From the NCBI RefSeq assembly GCF_000738175.1, contig NZ_JFCH01000046.1:26099-90098 (forward strand): a stretch of 64,000 nucleotides of DNA, given 5' to 3'. The notes below the pieces were generated by a model. The model had not been told where the DNA came from and searched no databases. It was given only the letters and a program-made list of their open reading frames with translations. Every line of letters begins with the position of its first letter. Positions within the stretch are counted from its first letter, which is position 1. Below, piece after piece: positions 1 through 9,340 of the stretch. This DNA comes from Corynebacterium jeikeium (GTDB taxonomy: Bacteria > Actinomycetota > Actinomycetes > Mycobacteriales > Mycobacteriaceae). Both the position numbers and the translations under genes were made by a program.

Positions 1-530
1 AACTCGCGCACCGTCGGCGCCAGTAGGGAGATCATGCCCTGGGGCACCCCGTGGTAGCCGTGGGCAGTCAGGGACAGCAGGAAGTTCTCGGCGTACGTCC
101 CCTGGTCAAACGCCGCGCGAATGCGGTCGCCCATCAGCGGGATAAACATCAGCGCCGAGTACGGGGCGCCGAAGAAACGCAGGTTTTCGCGGACGAACTC
201 CGTACGCGCCTCCTTATCCTCACGGGCAATGCCCAACAGGCCGTACATTTTCGCCGCCAACTCCATGGAACGCTGTGGGTGCACACCCTGGCCATAGTCG
301 ATCGTGAAGTCGGGGTTAAGCCCGTTGGTATCGAACTCCTCGATCAGCGCGGCACTCAAATCCTTCAACTTTTGGCCACCGATCACGTGAACGTTCCACG
401 GTTGCGTGTTGGAGTTCGAGGGCGCGGACTGGGCATCTAGCAGGATCTCCTTGATGTCCTCTGCCGGGATCTCGTCTGGCAGGAACGCGCGAGGGGAGTG
501 GCGGTTACGTATAAATCCAGAAAAATTCAT
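1..530 (-). CDS. Nitroreductase family protein (C-terminus cut by window edge)
   Basis: The reverse strand reads an open frame from ATG at 530 to the window edge, about 176 codons without a stop. The N-terminus contains RNRHSPRAFLPDE and SAPSNSNTQPWN, the FMN-binding signature of the nitroreductase/oxidoreductase fold, followed later by FFGAPYSALMFIP and GVPQGMISLLAP. The family comprises FMN-dependent NAD(P)H oxidoreductases acting on nitroaromatics, quinones or similar electrophiles; the substrate cannot be told here. It is transcribed divergently from gluABCD across about 200 bases. The Shine-Dalgarno is weak (GGTGG). Family assignment is firm; the C-terminus and exact role are not visible. 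Confidence 0.85.
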   Translation of the reverse strand, partial: MNFSGFIRNRHSPRAFLPDEIPAEDIKEILLDAQSAPSNSNTQPWNVHVIGGQKLKDLSAALIEEFDTNGLNPDFTIDYGQGVHPQRSMELAAKMYGLLGIAREDKEARTEFVRENLRFFGAPYSALMFIPLMGDRIRAAFDQGTYAENFLLSLTAHGYHGVPQGMISLLAPTVRE

Positions 531-705
531 GCTCGCCACCGTACGCTCTTTTCTGTTTCCAACACCGTCTATCGTCGCCTGCTCCCAGCGATCACGTGGA
601 TGGGCAACCATCCCCTTTAACGAGCTCACCCTAAGGGCGTCAATAAGCCGTCAATAAGACAACGACAAGCAGCAGCAGTGAGGCATCTTGCTTTTATTTC
701 ATAAA

Positions 706-734
706 AGTGACCTTCGTTACTTATTATTTGGTTC
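706..734 (+). promoter_or_regulatory. gluA leaderless promoter with possible GlxR-like site
   Basis: TATTAT at 722-727 lies exactly 7 bases before the gluA ATG, which has no Shine-Dalgarno, so transcription probably starts at the A of the start codon. AGTGA-N6-TTACT at 706-721 resembles a degraded GlxR (cAMP receptor) site, whose consensus is TGTGA-N6-TCACA; 7 of 10 half-site bases match. In Corynebacterium glutamicum the glu operon is carbon-source controlled, which fits, but the site itself is inference. Confidence 0.45.
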
Positions 735-1490
735 ATGTCTGAAACCACTGTTTCCAAACCAATGATTGAACTCAAGGGAGTGAACAAGCACTTCGGCGAG
801 TACCACGCACTTCGGGACATCAACCTCGAAGTACCGGCGGGCCAGGTTGTCGTGATCCTCGGACCCTCCGGATCCGGCAAGTCCACGCTGTGCCGCACCA
901 TCAACCGCCTAGAGACCATCGACGATGGCGAAATCCGCATCGACGGTGAACTGCTGCCGGAAGAAGGCAAAGACCTGGCCAAGCTCCGCGCAGAGGTTGG
1001 CATGGTGTTCCAGCAGTTCAACCTGTTCAGCCACATGACCATTCGCGATAACGTCACGCTGGCGCCCACCAAGGTCCGCAAGGTCAGCAAGGAAGAGGCA
1101 CGCAAGACCGCCGAGAAGCTGCTGGACCGCGTGGGCATCGCCGCCCAGGCCGACAAGTACCCGGCTCAGCTATCCGGCGGCCAGCAGCAGCGCGTAGCCA
1201 TCGCCCGCGCGCTGGCCATGGACCCGAAGGTGATGCTCTTCGACGAGCCGACCTCCGCCCTCGACCCCGAGATGATCAACGAGGTCCTGGACGTCATGAC
1301 CGACCTCGCCAAGGGCGGCATGACCATGGTGGTTGTCACCCACGAGATGAGCTTTGCTCGCCGCGTCGCGGATCGAATCCTGTTCATGGCCGACGGCGCC
1401 ATTGTTGAGGACGCCGACCCGGAGACCTTCTTCACGAACCCGCAATCCGATCGCGCCAAGGACTTCCTGGCGAAGATCGTGAACCACTAG
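735..1490 (+). CDS. gluA: Glutamate ABC transporter ATP-binding protein GluA
   Basis: This 251-residue cytoplasmic ATPase powers high-affinity glutamate uptake. Walker A GPSGSGKS is at residues 43-50, the Q-loop is in [10 protein letters not shown] (91-100), the ABC signature LSGGQ is at 146-150, and Walker [13 protein letters not shown] follows, then the switch histidine in VVVTHEMSF. Length and motifs fit the polar amino acid transporter (PAAT) ATPase subfamily. It is the first gene of a four-gene operon with a lipoprotein receptor and two permeases, the order of the gluABCD system of C. glutamicum. The start at 735 sits 7 bases after a -10 box and has no ribosome binding site, so the mRNA is probably leaderless. 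Specificity for glutamate is inferred from operon order and similarity; another polar amino acid is possible. Confidence 0.93.
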   Translation: MSETTVSKPMIELKGVNKHFGEYHALRDINLEVPAGQVVVILGPSGSGKSTLCRTINRLETIDDGEIRIDGELLPEEGKDLAKLRAEVGMVFQQFNLFSHMTIRDNVTLAPTKVRKVSKEEARKTAEKLLDRVGIAAQADKYPAQLSGGQQQRVAIARALAMDPKVMLFDEPTSALDPEMINEVLDVMTDLAKGGMTMVVVTHEMSFARRVADRILFMADGAIVEDADPETFFTNPQSDRAKDFLAKIVNH

Positions 1491-1509
1491 TTCGGGAAGC
1501 GAGTTACAC

Positions 1510-2406
1510 ATGTCTACCTTCACAAGCGCACTCAAGCGCCTGACCGCTGCAGTGGTTGCCACCGCAAGCGTGGTGGCGCTGACCGCGTGCGGCTCTGGCG
1601 GTGCCCGCGACCTGCTGGCGGATATCGAATCCGGCCACGTCGTAATGGGCACCAAGTATGACCAACCGAACCTGGGTGAGCGCACCCCGGACAAGCAGTT
1701 CGCTGGCCTGGATACCGACGTATCCCGCTACGTGGTGGAATACATCGCAAAGAAGCACGGCTGGGCCACGCCAGAAATCGAATGGCGCGAAACCCCCTCC
1801 GCACAGCGCGAGACCCTCATCAACAACGGTGAGGTCAACATGATCACCGCCACGTACTCCATCAACAAAGGTCGCCTGAAGGCCGTGGACTTCGCAGGGC
1901 CGTACCTGGTCACCCACCAGGCGCTGCTGGTCCGCGAAGATTCCGGCATCAAGGGCTTGAACGACATCGCGCCGGGCACCCGCCTGTGCTCCGTATCCGG
2001 CTCCACCCCGGCACAGAAGGTGAAGGACGCGCTGCCTGAAGTGCAGCTGCAGGAGTTCGACACCTACGCCGCGTGTGCGGAAGGCCTGAAGCAGGGCGTG
2101 GTGGATGCAACCACTACGGACGCGACCATTCTGGCTGGCTTCGCACAGCGCTACAAGGAACGATTCGGCGAAGAATACGGCGTTATCCAGCTAAAGAAGG
2201 ATGACGGCAGCTTCTGGACCAACGAAAACTACGGCATTGGCCTGCCTAAGGGCGACGACAAAGCCAAGGCGGAGGTCAACGAAGCGCTGAACGAAATGCA
2301 CGATTCCGGCGAGTTCCAGAAGATCGTCGCCAAGAACCTGGGCGACAACGTGGATCTCGGCGAGAAGCCAAAGATCGGCGACCTGTCGTTCGTCGACAAG
2401 AAGTAG
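1510..2406 (+). CDS. gluB: Glutamate-binding lipoprotein GluB
   Basis: This 298-residue extracellular solute-binding receptor of the GluABCD importer has a lipoprotein signal peptide. A basic start (ALKRL), a hydrophobic stretch and lipobox LTAC place the lipidated cysteine at residue 27. The mature protein shows the bilobal PAAT/SBP_bac_3 pattern: VMGTKYDQPNLG near the start, GLDTDVSRYV, the hinge region TATYSINKGRLKAVDFAGPY, then GSTPAQKVK and YGIGLPKGD. It begins 19 bases after gluA behind GGAAGCGAG and is followed by gluC. Its job is to capture the amino acid outside the membrane and deliver it to GluC/GluD. Confidence 0.93.
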   Translation: MSTFTSALKRLTAAVVATASVVALTACGSGGARDLLADIESGHVVMGTKYDQPNLGERTPDKQFAGLDTDVSRYVVEYIAKKHGWATPEIEWRETPSAQRETLINNGEVNMITATYSINKGRLKAVDFAGPYLVTHQALLVREDSGIKGLNDIAPGTRLCSVSGSTPAQKVKDALPEVQLQEFDTYAACAEGLKQGVVDATTTDATILAGFAQRYKERFGEEYGVIQLKKDDGSFWTNENYGIGLPKGDDKAKAEVNEALNEMHDSGEFQKIVAKNLGDNVDLGEKPKIGDLSFVDKK

Positions 2407-2422
2407 GAAGGAGGAACGCACT

Positions 2423-3109
2423 ATGAACCCCGAACTATGGTCCGAGATGAAGCCCGAACTGCTGCCCGCATTTTGGGTGACCATCAAGTTGACGTTCTTC
2501 TCCGCGGTCGGTTCGCTGATCTTCGGCATTATCCTGACCGCCATGCGCGTCAGCCCCGTGGGCATCCTGCGTAACCTGTCCGCGTGGTACATCAACATTG
2601 TTCGTAACACCCCGCTGACGTTGATCATTCTGCTGGCCTCCATGGGTCTGTACTACAACTTGGGCCTGCTGCTGGCGGTGGAGAACGATTCCTTCATTGA
2701 AAAGCAGAACTTCCGCCTGGCAGTCCTAGCCTTCGTGGCCTACACCTCCTGCTTCGTGGCGGAATCCCTGCGCTCCGGTATCAACACCGTGCCCTTCGGC
2801 CAGGCCGAGGCTGCCCGCTCCCTGGGGCTTAGCTTTGGCCAGAACTTCCGGCACGTGATCTTCCCGCAGGCCCTGCGCGGAGCGATCGTGCCGCTGGGCA
2901 ACACCCTGATCGCGCTGACGAAGAACACCACCATCGCTTCGGTGATCGGTGTAGCTGAAGCGTCCCTGCTGATGAAGACCCTGACGGAGGACTACGCCAG
3001 CGACATTCTGGTGATCTTCGGTGTAATCGCAATCGGATTTATCATCTTGACTCTGCCTACCGGGTTGTTCTTCGGCTGGGCAGGTAAGCGATGGGCGGTG
3101 AAGCGCTAA
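2423..3109 (+). CDS. gluC: Glutamate ABC transporter permease GluC
   Basis: This 228-residue integral membrane permease is one half of the GluC-GluD translocation channel. Several hydrophobic segments are visible (for example around residues 16-36 and 90-110, and a C-terminal one, [20 protein letters not shown]). The EAA loop that docks on the ATPase is clear: [20 protein letters not shown] followed by [15 protein letters not shown]. The start follows a strong AAGGAGG Shine-Dalgarno, and its stop overlaps the start of gluD by one base (TAATG), indicating translational coupling. Confidence 0.93.
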   Translation: MNPELWSEMKPELLPAFWVTIKLTFFSAVGSLIFGIILTAMRVSPVGILRNLSAWYINIVRNTPLTLIILLASMGLYYNLGLLLAVENDSFIEKQNFRLAVLAFVAYTSCFVAESLRSGINTVPFGQAEAARSLGLSFGQNFRHVIFPQALRGAIVPLGNTLIALTKNTTIASVIGVAEASLLMKTLTEDYASDILVIFGVIAIGFIILTLPTGLFFGWAGKRWAVKR

Positions 3110-4047
3110 TGACTACACGTGCAACGGTTCTTTATGACGCCCCAGGCCCGAAGGGGCGCAGGCTCAACTCAATCCTCACGGCGGTTACCGTCGTAGTGGT
3201 CGCTGTGATCCTGGTCCTGGTGGCATTAAAGCTGAATGACAAGGGTCAGTTTGAGTCCGAGAAGTGGTCCTTCTTCCTGGAGGGCAGCACCTGGACGACC
3301 TACATCATCCCAGGCCTGATCTCCACGATCGGCGCGGCCGTGGTCTCCATCGTCTTGGCGATGGCTATTGGTGCGCTGCTGGGCGTGGGCCGACTGTCCA
3401 CCTCCGCACCCGTGCGTTGGATCTGCGGCATCATCGTGGAGTTCTTCCGCTCCATCCCAGTACTGGTTCTGATGCTGTTCGCCTACGCGGTGTTCTCCCT
3501 TTTGCAGCTGGTGCCTTCCAGCTGGCTGGGCTTTTCCGCAGTGGTCTTCGGCCTGACGATGTACAACGGCTCCGTGATCGCAGAGACCCTGCGCTCCGGC
3601 ATCCAGTCGCTGCCGCGCGGCCAGCGTGAAGCAGCGATTGCGCTGGGGCTGAGCCACCGCCAGTCCATCAACCTCATCCTGCTGCCGCAGGCTGTGGCCG
3701 CCATGCTGCCGGCCATCATCTCCCAGATGGTGATTGCCCTGAAGGATTCCGCTCTGGGGTACATGATCGGCTTTGTGGAAGTGGTTCGCTCTGGCCGCCA
3801 GCTAGGCGAGTACTACGGCGCGATGATCCCAGCACTGCTGCTGATCGCACTGATCATGATCGTTATCAACATGGCTCTGGCGAAGGTGGCTGAGCGCATT
3901 GAGATCCAGCTGCGTTCCGGCCGTGCCCGCCGCAACATCGTGGCCAAGGTTCCGCACCAGAGGGAGCAGGGTATCGATACCAAGGACAACGCCTACGTTG
4001 ATTGGCGCGCAGAGGGCCACGAGGACCTGCGCACTACCTTCGAGTAG
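3109..4047 (+). CDS. gluD: Glutamate ABC transporter permease GluD
   Basis: This 312-residue second permease completes the GluABCD importer. I place the start at the ATG overlapping the gluC stop (TAATG) rather than the in-frame ATG 18 bases upstream inside gluC. An N-terminal cytoplasmic stretch leads to a first membrane span ([20 protein letters not shown]), then further spans, then the EAA loop [20 protein letters not shown] followed by [11 protein letters not shown]. The hydrophilic C-terminal tail of about 50 residues after the last span is longer than in GluC. The gene is convergent with the hydrolase gene downstream, with only 14 bases between stops. Confidence 0.92.
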   Translation: MTTRATVLYDAPGPKGRRLNSILTAVTVVVVAVILVLVALKLNDKGQFESEKWSFFLEGSTWTTYIIPGLISTIGAAVVSIVLAMAIGALLGVGRLSTSAPVRWICGIIVEFFRSIPVLVLMLFAYAVFSLLQLVPSSWLGFSAVVFGLTMYNGSVIAETLRSGIQSLPRGQREAAIALGLSHRQSINLILLPQAVAAMLPAIISQMVIALKDSALGYMIGFVEVVRSGRQLGEYYGAMIPALLLIALIMIVINMALAKVAERIEIQLRSGRARRNIVAKVPHQREQGIDTKDNAYVDWRAEGHEDLRTTFE

Positions 4048-4061
4048 CACGCTGCGCAAGG

Positions 4062-4943
4062 CTAGCCCAGCGCCTCCCAAAGGCGCTGGTTGAAGCCATC
4101 CCAGCGCTGCTTGGCCCAGTCGCCGAAGTTCTCATCCGTGAGGACGACGGCGGCTTTTTTCTTTTCCCCACTCCGGTCAACCCATAGGAAAGTCCCCGAC
4201 TGGCCGAAGTGTCCCGCCACCGTTGCGGGCATACCCTCGCCCAACCAGTGCGGCGACTTCTCGCCGTGCAGCTCAAAGCCCAAACCCCACGGGCAAGGCT
4301 TCTGCATTCCGTAGCCCGGCACCACCCCGGAAAGCTCCGGCCACTGGGGCTCCAGCGCCTCGTTCAAGGTAGAGGGAGCCAGGAGTGAGGGCGTCAAGAA
4401 TTCAGAACACAACACCGCAAGGGCATCGACCGAGGCAGAAAAACCATGCCCCGCGCTGCCCTCGACCTTTACCTCGATGCCCAGCGGCGCGCACACGCCC
4501 TCGGCCACGTACTCCGCGAAGGGCATGTCGGCCTCCGCGGCGATGAGATCCGCCAGCACCTCGTAGCCCGCCGAAGAATAAATCCTGCGGGCACCACGCG
4601 GCTTCTCCGGGGTGCGGCCGCGGAAACCAATGCCACTGGTGTGAGCCAGCAGCTCGCGGACGGTCGGCAGGTCGTCGAATTCGGGCAGCAGCTCGGCGGG
4701 GACCTGCTGGTCCAGCTCGAAGGCGCCCTCCTCGACGGCAAGCAGGGTGGCATAGGCGGTGACCAGCTTGCTCACGCTGGCCAGGGGGAACTGCGCGGAC
4801 GTGTCGCCGAAGGTCACTGTTCGAGCACCCGCCCCGGCTGCGCTGTCGTCCTCCCACAGCGCCGCCGCGGCCACGTTGTCGACGGGCCAGTCCCGCAGCT
4901 CGGCGAGTACGTCCTCTACCGCGGCCACCTTCTCGCCGCTCAC
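4062..4943 (-). CDS. Serine hydrolase of the beta-lactamase/penicillin-binding-protein-like fold
   Basis: This 293-residue protein has the class C beta-lactamase/esterase-type active site. SVSK at residues 56-59 is the SxxK motif (nucleophile Ser56), and IYSSAGY supplies the YxS/N motif. LLAHTSGIGF and LGIEVKVEGS also fit the family. No signal peptide is visible, so a cytoplasmic location is likely, which argues against a secreted drug-resistance enzyme. Its ATG overlaps the stop of the acyl carrier protein gene (ATGA), so the two are translationally coupled. That suggests, without proof, that the hydrolase acts on an acyl-carrier-linked or other acyl ester substrate. Confidence 0.8.
   Translation of the reverse strand: MSGEKVAAVEDVLAELRDWPVDNVAAAALWEDDSAAGAGARTVTFGDTSAQFPLASVSKLVTAYATLLAVEEGAFELDQQVPAELLPEFDDLPTVRELLAHTSGIGFRGRTPEKPRGARRIYSSAGYEVLADLIAAEADMPFAEYVAEGVCAPLGIEVKVEGSAGHGFSASVDALAVLCSEFLTPSLLAPSTLNEALEPQWPELSGVVPGYGMQKPCPWGLGFELHGEKSPHWLGEGMPATVAGHFGQSGTFLWVDRSGEKKKAAVVLTDENFGDWAKQRWDGFNQRLWEALG
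4067..4089 (+). terminator. Hairpin downstream of gluD inside the 3' end of the hydrolase gene
   Basis: A perfect 9-bp stem (CCAGCGCCT / AGGCGCTGG) with a 5-base loop lies 20 bases after the gluD stop and within the last codons of the opposing gene. It could stop transcripts from both sides. No U-tract follows, so this is a structural call only. Confidence 0.45.
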
Positions 4944-5296
4944 TTGTCCACCAGGCCAACCAGCTCGTCGATGGTCTTCACCCGGTTGATGTCCTCGTCC
5001 GGCACCTCCACGCCGAACTCCTCCTCCAGGCGCACAGCAATGTCCATCAGAGACAGCGAGTCGATGTTCAGGTCATCGCCCAGGCGCTTGGAGCCCTCCA
5101 GCTCCTCGCGCTCGATGCCCGTCGCATCCTCCACGACGTCCAGTACGATGCTGCGCTTGTCCTTCTCGCCTGCGCCGTTCTTCCCGGAGCCCGCAGCGCC
5201 TGCCGTGCCCTCGGCGCCAGCGCCAGCACCTTCGGCACCGTCCTTCTTCAGCTTCTTCGACAGTGCCGCAGCCAGCTGGTTATCTTGTTCAGCCAT
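4940..5296 (-). CDS. Acyl carrier protein (AcpM-like)
   Basis: This 118-residue acyl carrier protein has its conserved four-helix domain in the C-terminal 75 residues: VLDVVEDATGIEREELEG, the phosphopantetheine-attachment serine in LNIDSLSLMDI, and EFGVEVPDEDINRVKTIDE. The N-terminal 45 residues are a Lys/Glu/Gly/Ala-rich extension, as in long actinobacterial carrier proteins. I start at 5296 because AGGAGAAGGAAC lies just upstream; an in-frame ATG at 5317 precedes that site and is unlikely to be used. It sits between aceE and the overlapping hydrolase gene, on the same strand. Role: carrying acyl chains for fatty or mycolic acid synthesis. Confidence 0.88.
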   Translation of the reverse strand: MAEQDNQLAAALSKKLKKDGAEGAGAGAEGTAGAAGSGKNGAGEKDKRSIVLDVVEDATGIEREELEGSKRLGDDLNIDSLSLMDIAVRLEEEFGVEVPDEDINRVKTIDELVGLVDK

Positions 5297-5427
5297 GATC
5301 GTTCCTTCTCCTGCCACTCCATATCCGCCCGCGCGTCGGTCGCTAAGCTAAAAGCCTTGTGGCTAAAGCTCCAGCGCAATCCCGCATCGCGCGGACGTTT
5401 GTACACTCATCCTAACAATCTTGCGGG

Positions 5428-5455
5428 AGCGCCCGGAGGACGTCACCCGGGCGCT
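5428..5455 (-). terminator. Hairpin between aceE and the acyl carrier protein gene
   Basis: A 9-bp GC-only stem (AGCGCCCGG / CCGGGCGCT) with a 10-base loop lies about 55 bases after the aceE stop. There is no T-tract. It may attenuate read-through from aceE into the acyl carrier protein gene. Confidence 0.4.
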
Positions 5456-5508
5456 GCTGAACCGGCTGGCCACGCCAGGAGCAGACGTAGCGTGCCGCTA
5501 GCTCGTCG

Positions 5509-8265
5509 CTAGTTGGTTGCAGTCGGGTCGTCGATCTGGAAACGCTCGGCGGCCTCCGCGGCCACGGAACGCTCGATCTTGCCCTCGCGTGCCAATCCCA
5601 GCAGCACGCCCACCACGATGGACTCCGCATCCACGTTGAAGTACCGGCGCGCCGCCTCGCGAGTATCCGCAAAGCCGAAGCCATCGGCACCCAGCACCAC
5701 GTACTCGCCCGGCACCCACTTGCGCACCTGCTCGGCCACGGTGGTGGCGTAGTCGCTCACCGCCACGAACGGACCCTCCGCGGCCTCCAGCTGCTGGGTA
5801 ATAAACGCCGTGCGGGGCTCCGCCGCCGGGTCGCGCAGCTGCTCCAGCTCCACGGCCTGGCCATCGCGGGCCAGCTCGTTCCAGCTGGTCACAGAGAACA
5901 CGTTCGCGTCTACGTCGAACTCCTTCAGCAGCTCCTTCGCCTTCAACGCTGCTGTCATGGCCACGCCAGAGGCCAGAATATTGGCCTGCAACCCCGCTGA
6001 GCCCGAGGCGGCGTCATAAAGGTAAATACCCTTGTGCAGCCCCTCCACGTCGAGGTTCTCTGGCTCCGCCGGTTGGTGGATCGGCTCGTTGTATGCGGTG
6101 AGGTAGTAGATCACGTCCTCGCCGCGTCCATCGTTGCTGTTCTCGCCGTACATGCGCTCGATGCCACGGTGCACGATGTGGGCGATCTCGTAGGCAAATG
6201 CCGGGTCGTAGGTCACCACTGCAGGGTTTGTAGACGCCAACACGGGGGAGTTGCCGTCCATATGCTGCAAGCCCTCGCCTGTCAGCGTGGTACGGCCCGC
6301 GGTGGCTCCGATCAGGAATCCGCGAGACATCTGGTCTGCGGCCGCCCAGATCTCGTCGCCCACGCGCTGGAAGCCGAACATCGAGTAGAAGATGTACAGC
6401 GGGATCATGACTTCGCCGTGGGTGGCGTAGCTGGTGCCGGCGGCGATGAAGGAAGCCATAGAGCCGGCCTCCGAGATGCCTTCGTGCAGAATGTGTCCGT
6501 CGGTGGCCTCGCGGTAGGAGAGCATCAGGTCGTGATCCACCGGCGTGTAGTTCTGGCCGTGCGGGTTGTAGATCTTCAGCGTCGGGAACCAGGAATCCAT
6601 GCCGAAGGTACGCGCCTCATCCGGGACGATCGGCACGATGCGCTTCTTCAGCTCGTCGTCGCGCATAAGGTCCTTGAACACGCGGACCAGGGCCATCGTG
6701 GTGGCGACCTCCTGCTTGCCGGAGCCCTTGCGGGCCAGCTTCGCAATGGACAGGTCGGGCATCTTCAGCGGCGTGAACTTCTCGCGGCGCTCCGGCAGGA
6801 AGCCGCCGAGCTCCTTGCGGCGGTTCAGCATGTACTGGATCTCTTCCGCATCCTTGCCGGGGTGGAAGTACGGCGGCAGGTACGGGTCCTTCTCCAGCTC
6901 TTCGTCGGAGATCGGGATGTCCTGCTTATCGCGGAGAAGCTTCAGATCCTCCAGCGCGAGTTTCTTCATCTGGTGGGTCGCGTTGCGGCCCTCGAAGTTG
7001 TGGCCCAGTCCGTAGCCCTTAATGGTGTGGGCCAGGATGACGGTCGGCTGGTCCTTGGTCTCCAGGGCGCGCTTGTAGGCGGCGTAGATCTTGCGGTAGT
7101 CGTGGCCGCCGCGGCGCAGGTGCCAGATCTCCTCATCCGTCATGTCCTCCACCAGCTTGGCGGTGCGCGGATCCTTGTTGAAGAAGTACTCGCGGACGTA
7201 CGCGCCGTCGTTGGCCTTGAACGTCTGGAAGTCGCCGTCCGGGGTGGTGTTCATCGCGTGGACCAGGGCGCCCTCTTCGTCGCGGGCGAACAACTCGTCC
7301 CATTCGCGGCCCCAGACGACCTTGATGACGTTCCAGCCGGCTCCGCGGAAGAAGCTCTCCAGTTCCTGGATGATCTTCGTGTTACCGCGCACCGGGCCGT
7401 CCAGGCGCTGCAGGTTGCAGTTGATGACGAAGGTCAGGTTATCCAGGTTGTTCAGCGCGGCGGTTTGGATCAGGCCGCGGGATTCCGGCTCGTCCATCTC
7501 GCCATCGCCGAGGAATGCCCAGACGTGCTGCTGGGAAGTGTCCTTGATGCCACGGTCGTGCAGGTAGCGGTTGAAGCGCGCCTGGTAGATGGCATCCATG
7601 GGGCCTAGACCCATGGAGACGGTCGGGAACTCCCAGAACTCCGGCATGCCGTGCGGGTGCGGGTAGGAAGGCAGGCCGTGGTTCGGCTTAGAGGCCTCCT
7701 GGCGGAAGGCATCCAGGTCTTCTTCCGTGAGGCGGCCTTCCAGGAACGCGCGGGCGTACATGCCGGGGGAGGCGTGGCCCTGGAAGAAGATCTGGTCGCC
7801 GCCGCCCGGGTGGTCCTTGCCGCGGAAGAAGTGGTTCAGCCCGACCTCGTAGAGCGGAGCCGCGGAGGCGTAGGTGGAGATGTGGCCGCCCACCCCAATG
7901 TCCGGGCGCTGGGCGCGGTGGACCATGATGGCCGCGTTCCAGCGGATCCAGCGGCGGTAGCGCTTCTCGATCTCCTCGTCACCCGGGAAGTCGGGCTCCT
8001 GGGTGGTGGGGATGGTGTTCACGTAATCAGTGGACAGCAGGGGAGGCAGGGGGACACGCTTGGCGGTGGCACGCTCCAGCAGGCGCAACATCAGGTAGCG
8101 GCCACGATCCGGGCCCGCGGATTCCAGCAGCCCGTCGAGGGAATCCATCCACTCCTGGGTTTCCTCCGGGTCGGAATCGGCCAGGTAGGAGGCCACTCCG
8201 TCTCGGATCAAAGCAAAGTTGCTGGCATCGTTTGCGCTGTTGTTTTCTTCTGCCGAAGTGGACAT
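5509..8265 (-). CDS. aceE: Pyruvate dehydrogenase E1 component AceE
   Basis: This 918-residue homodimeric-type E1 subunit decarboxylates pyruvate with thiamine diphosphate and passes the acetyl group to lipoyl-E2. The thiamine-binding region is [12 protein letters not shown] ... [20 protein letters not shown]. Other family blocks are [44 protein letters not shown] and [20 protein letters not shown]. Length matches the roughly 920-residue actinobacterial enzyme. The start at 8265 is chosen for the strong AAGGAGGA placed 6 bases upstream; an in-frame ATG at 8331 lies beyond it. The lipoate genes lipA and lipB at the far end of the window serve the same complex. Confidence 0.97.
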   Translation of the reverse strand: MSTSAEENNSANDASNFALIRDGVASYLADSDPEETQEWMDSLDGLLESAGPDRGRYLMLRLLERATAKRVPLPPLLSTDYVNTIPTTQEPDFPGDEEIEKRYRRWIRWNAAIMVHRAQRPDIGVGGHISTYASAAPLYEVGLNHFFRGKDHPGGGDQIFFQGHASPGMYARAFLEGRLTEEDLDAFRQEASKPNHGLPSYPHPHGMPEFWEFPTVSMGLGPMDAIYQARFNRYLHDRGIKDTSQQHVWAFLGDGEMDEPESRGLIQTAALNNLDNLTFVINCNLQRLDGPVRGNTKIIQELESFFRGAGWNVIKVVWGREWDELFARDEEGALVHAMNTTPDGDFQTFKANDGAYVREYFFNKDPRTAKLVEDMTDEEIWHLRRGGHDYRKIYAAYKRALETKDQPTVILAHTIKGYGLGHNFEGRNATHQMKKLALEDLKLLRDKQDIPISDEELEKDPYLPPYFHPGKDAEEIQYMLNRRKELGGFLPERREKFTPLKMPDLSIAKLARKGSGKQEVATTMALVRVFKDLMRDDELKKRIVPIVPDEARTFGMDSWFPTLKIYNPHGQNYTPVDHDLMLSYREATDGHILHEGISEAGSMASFIAAGTSYATHGEVMIPLYIFYSMFGFQRVGDEIWAAADQMSRGFLIGATAGRTTLTGEGLQHMDGNSPVLASTNPAVVTYDPAFAYEIAHIVHRGIERMYGENSNDGRGEDVIYYLTAYNEPIHQPAEPENLDVEGLHKGIYLYDAASGSAGLQANILASGVAMTAALKAKELLKEFDVDANVFSVTSWNELARDGQAVELEQLRDPAAEPRTAFITQQLEAAEGPFVAVSDYATTVAEQVRKWVPGEYVVLGADGFGFADTREAARRYFNVDAESIVVGVLLGLAREGKIERSVAAEAAERFQIDDPTATN

Positions 8266-8387
8266 TGGTTCGTCCTCCTTAGATCCGCGGGTTGTGGGGC
8301 GCCTTTGTTTCCGGCCCCTTGTGGCTTCCACAGTACGTCAAAGTCGCGTTAGAAAACCTCCGTTGGCAGCCCGACTGTGTTAGGTTC

Positions 8388-8403
8388 AAAAATGAAGATT
8401 TTT
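8388..8403. promoter_or_regulatory. AT-rich palindrome in the aceE/DUF3052 divergent promoter region
   Basis: AAAAAT-GAAG-ATTTTT is a 6+6 inverted repeat in the intergenic space (8266-8512) between the divergent aceE and DUF3052 genes, where everything around it is GC-rich. It could be an operator or an AT-rich promoter element. I do not recognise the binding protein. Confidence 0.35.
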
Positions 8404-8512
8404 AACCACACCAGCTGCGATAACCGCAGGGGCGTGTAGCGGTTGTGATACGGCTACTACGCGCAGGCGGTTAGGCGACGGGCTGGTTTTCTTAGAAAGG
8501 TACGAAATAACA

Positions 8513-9007
8513 GTGGCAATGGCCCCCGGTCCGGCTTCGAGCTCTACAGGCCCCGCTGGCGGCGCACAAGGCAATGGCGCGAAGGGCGCACAGCGCGCGC
8601 AGTCTCAGAATGGACACGATTGGGCGGCCCTGCTCAATGTCGAATCCGACAGCCTGATCCAGGAAATCGGTTGGGACGAAGACTGCGACGACAGCATCAG
8701 CGAAGCCCTGGAAGACGCTATCGGCGATGCCCTGTTGGATATCGACACTGACGAAGTGGTTGATGTCGTACTTCTGTGGTGGCGCGACGAGGACGGCGAC
8801 TTGGTCGACGGCCTGGTCGATGCGACCCGCAGCCTGGGGGAGGACGGCCGCATCTGGCTGCTGACCCCCGCGAAGCTGGATGCCGGCCACGTGGAGCCGG
8901 GTGTGATCGCCGAGTCCGCCCAGCTGGCGGGCCTGGTGCAGACCAAGTCGGAGCGCCTGGGCGACTGGCAGGGCGCCTGCCTGGTTTCCTCTGGCACCAA
9001 GCGCTAG
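8513..9007 (+). CDS. DUF3052 domain protein
   Basis: This 164-residue protein of unknown function is conserved next to aceE in mycobacteria and corynebacteria (the Rv2239c type). An N-terminal Gly/Ala/Ser-rich stretch of about 30 residues precedes the conserved part: QEIGWDEDCDDSISEALED, the acidic run ALLDIDTDEVVDVVLLWWRD, GRIWLLTPA and AGLVQTKSERLGDWQGACL. I use the GTG at 8513, which is 12 bases after AGAAAGG; an ATG lies two codons later. Synteny with pyruvate dehydrogenase is the only functional hint. Confidence 0.85.
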   Translation: MAMAPGPASSSTGPAGGAQGNGAKGAQRAQSQNGHDWAALLNVESDSLIQEIGWDEDCDDSISEALEDAIGDALLDIDTDEVVDVVLLWWRDEDGDLVDGLVDATRSLGEDGRIWLLTPAKLDAGHVEPGVIAESAQLAGLVQTKSERLGDWQGACLVSSGTKR

Positions 9008-9143
9008 GCGGCTTGTCCGTGCTGCCGCTTGCCGCACGGCTAGCACTACCGCGCCGGGTCTGCTCGTCCCGCACCGCGCACGACCTGCGGTTTCGTTGTT
9101 TTGCGGGTGGGCGTGCTAGAGTCATTAACGCTTCAAACAGCAC

Positions 9144-9219
9144 GCGCCTTTAGCTCAGCTGGAAGAGCAGCTGGTTTACACCCAGCAGGTCGGCGGTTCG
9201 AACCCGTCAGGGCGCACCA
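9144..9219 (+). tRNA. tRNA-Val (anticodon UAC)
   Basis: A 76-base cloverleaf includes an encoded CCA. The acceptor stem is GCGCCTT/AGGGCGC, the D-arm GCTC...GAGC, the anticodon stem GCTGG/CCAGC with loop TTTACAC (anticodon TAC), and the T-arm GGCGG-TTCGAAC-CCGTC. A -10-like TAGAGT lies at 9117-9122. It reads valine GUA codons. Confidence 0.95.
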
Positions 9220-9340
9220 AAATTTTCTACAGCCTCGTAGCCACCCCGGCCGCGGGGCTGTTGTCGTTCTTCGCTCCGCCGGGATCCGCCCATCCTGCCG
9301 GGATCCACCTATTTGGCCGCCCCGCTGCGCGGGGGCAATA

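Noticed and set aside
6034..7608. A 524-codon open frame antisense to aceE
   Set aside because: It mirrors aceE codon structure in high-GC DNA, has no family resemblance and no start signals; aceE itself is unambiguous.
9081..9100. A sixth copy of the dispersed element near CGACCTGCGGTTT
   Set aside because: Only the core word resembles the family. No inverted arms or ATGTCG ends are found around it.
9101..9340. An N-terminal extension of the SURF1 frame through the tRNA gene
   Set aside because: The frame is open, but it would read through tRNA-Val; the ATG at 9341 has a purine-rich site upstream.
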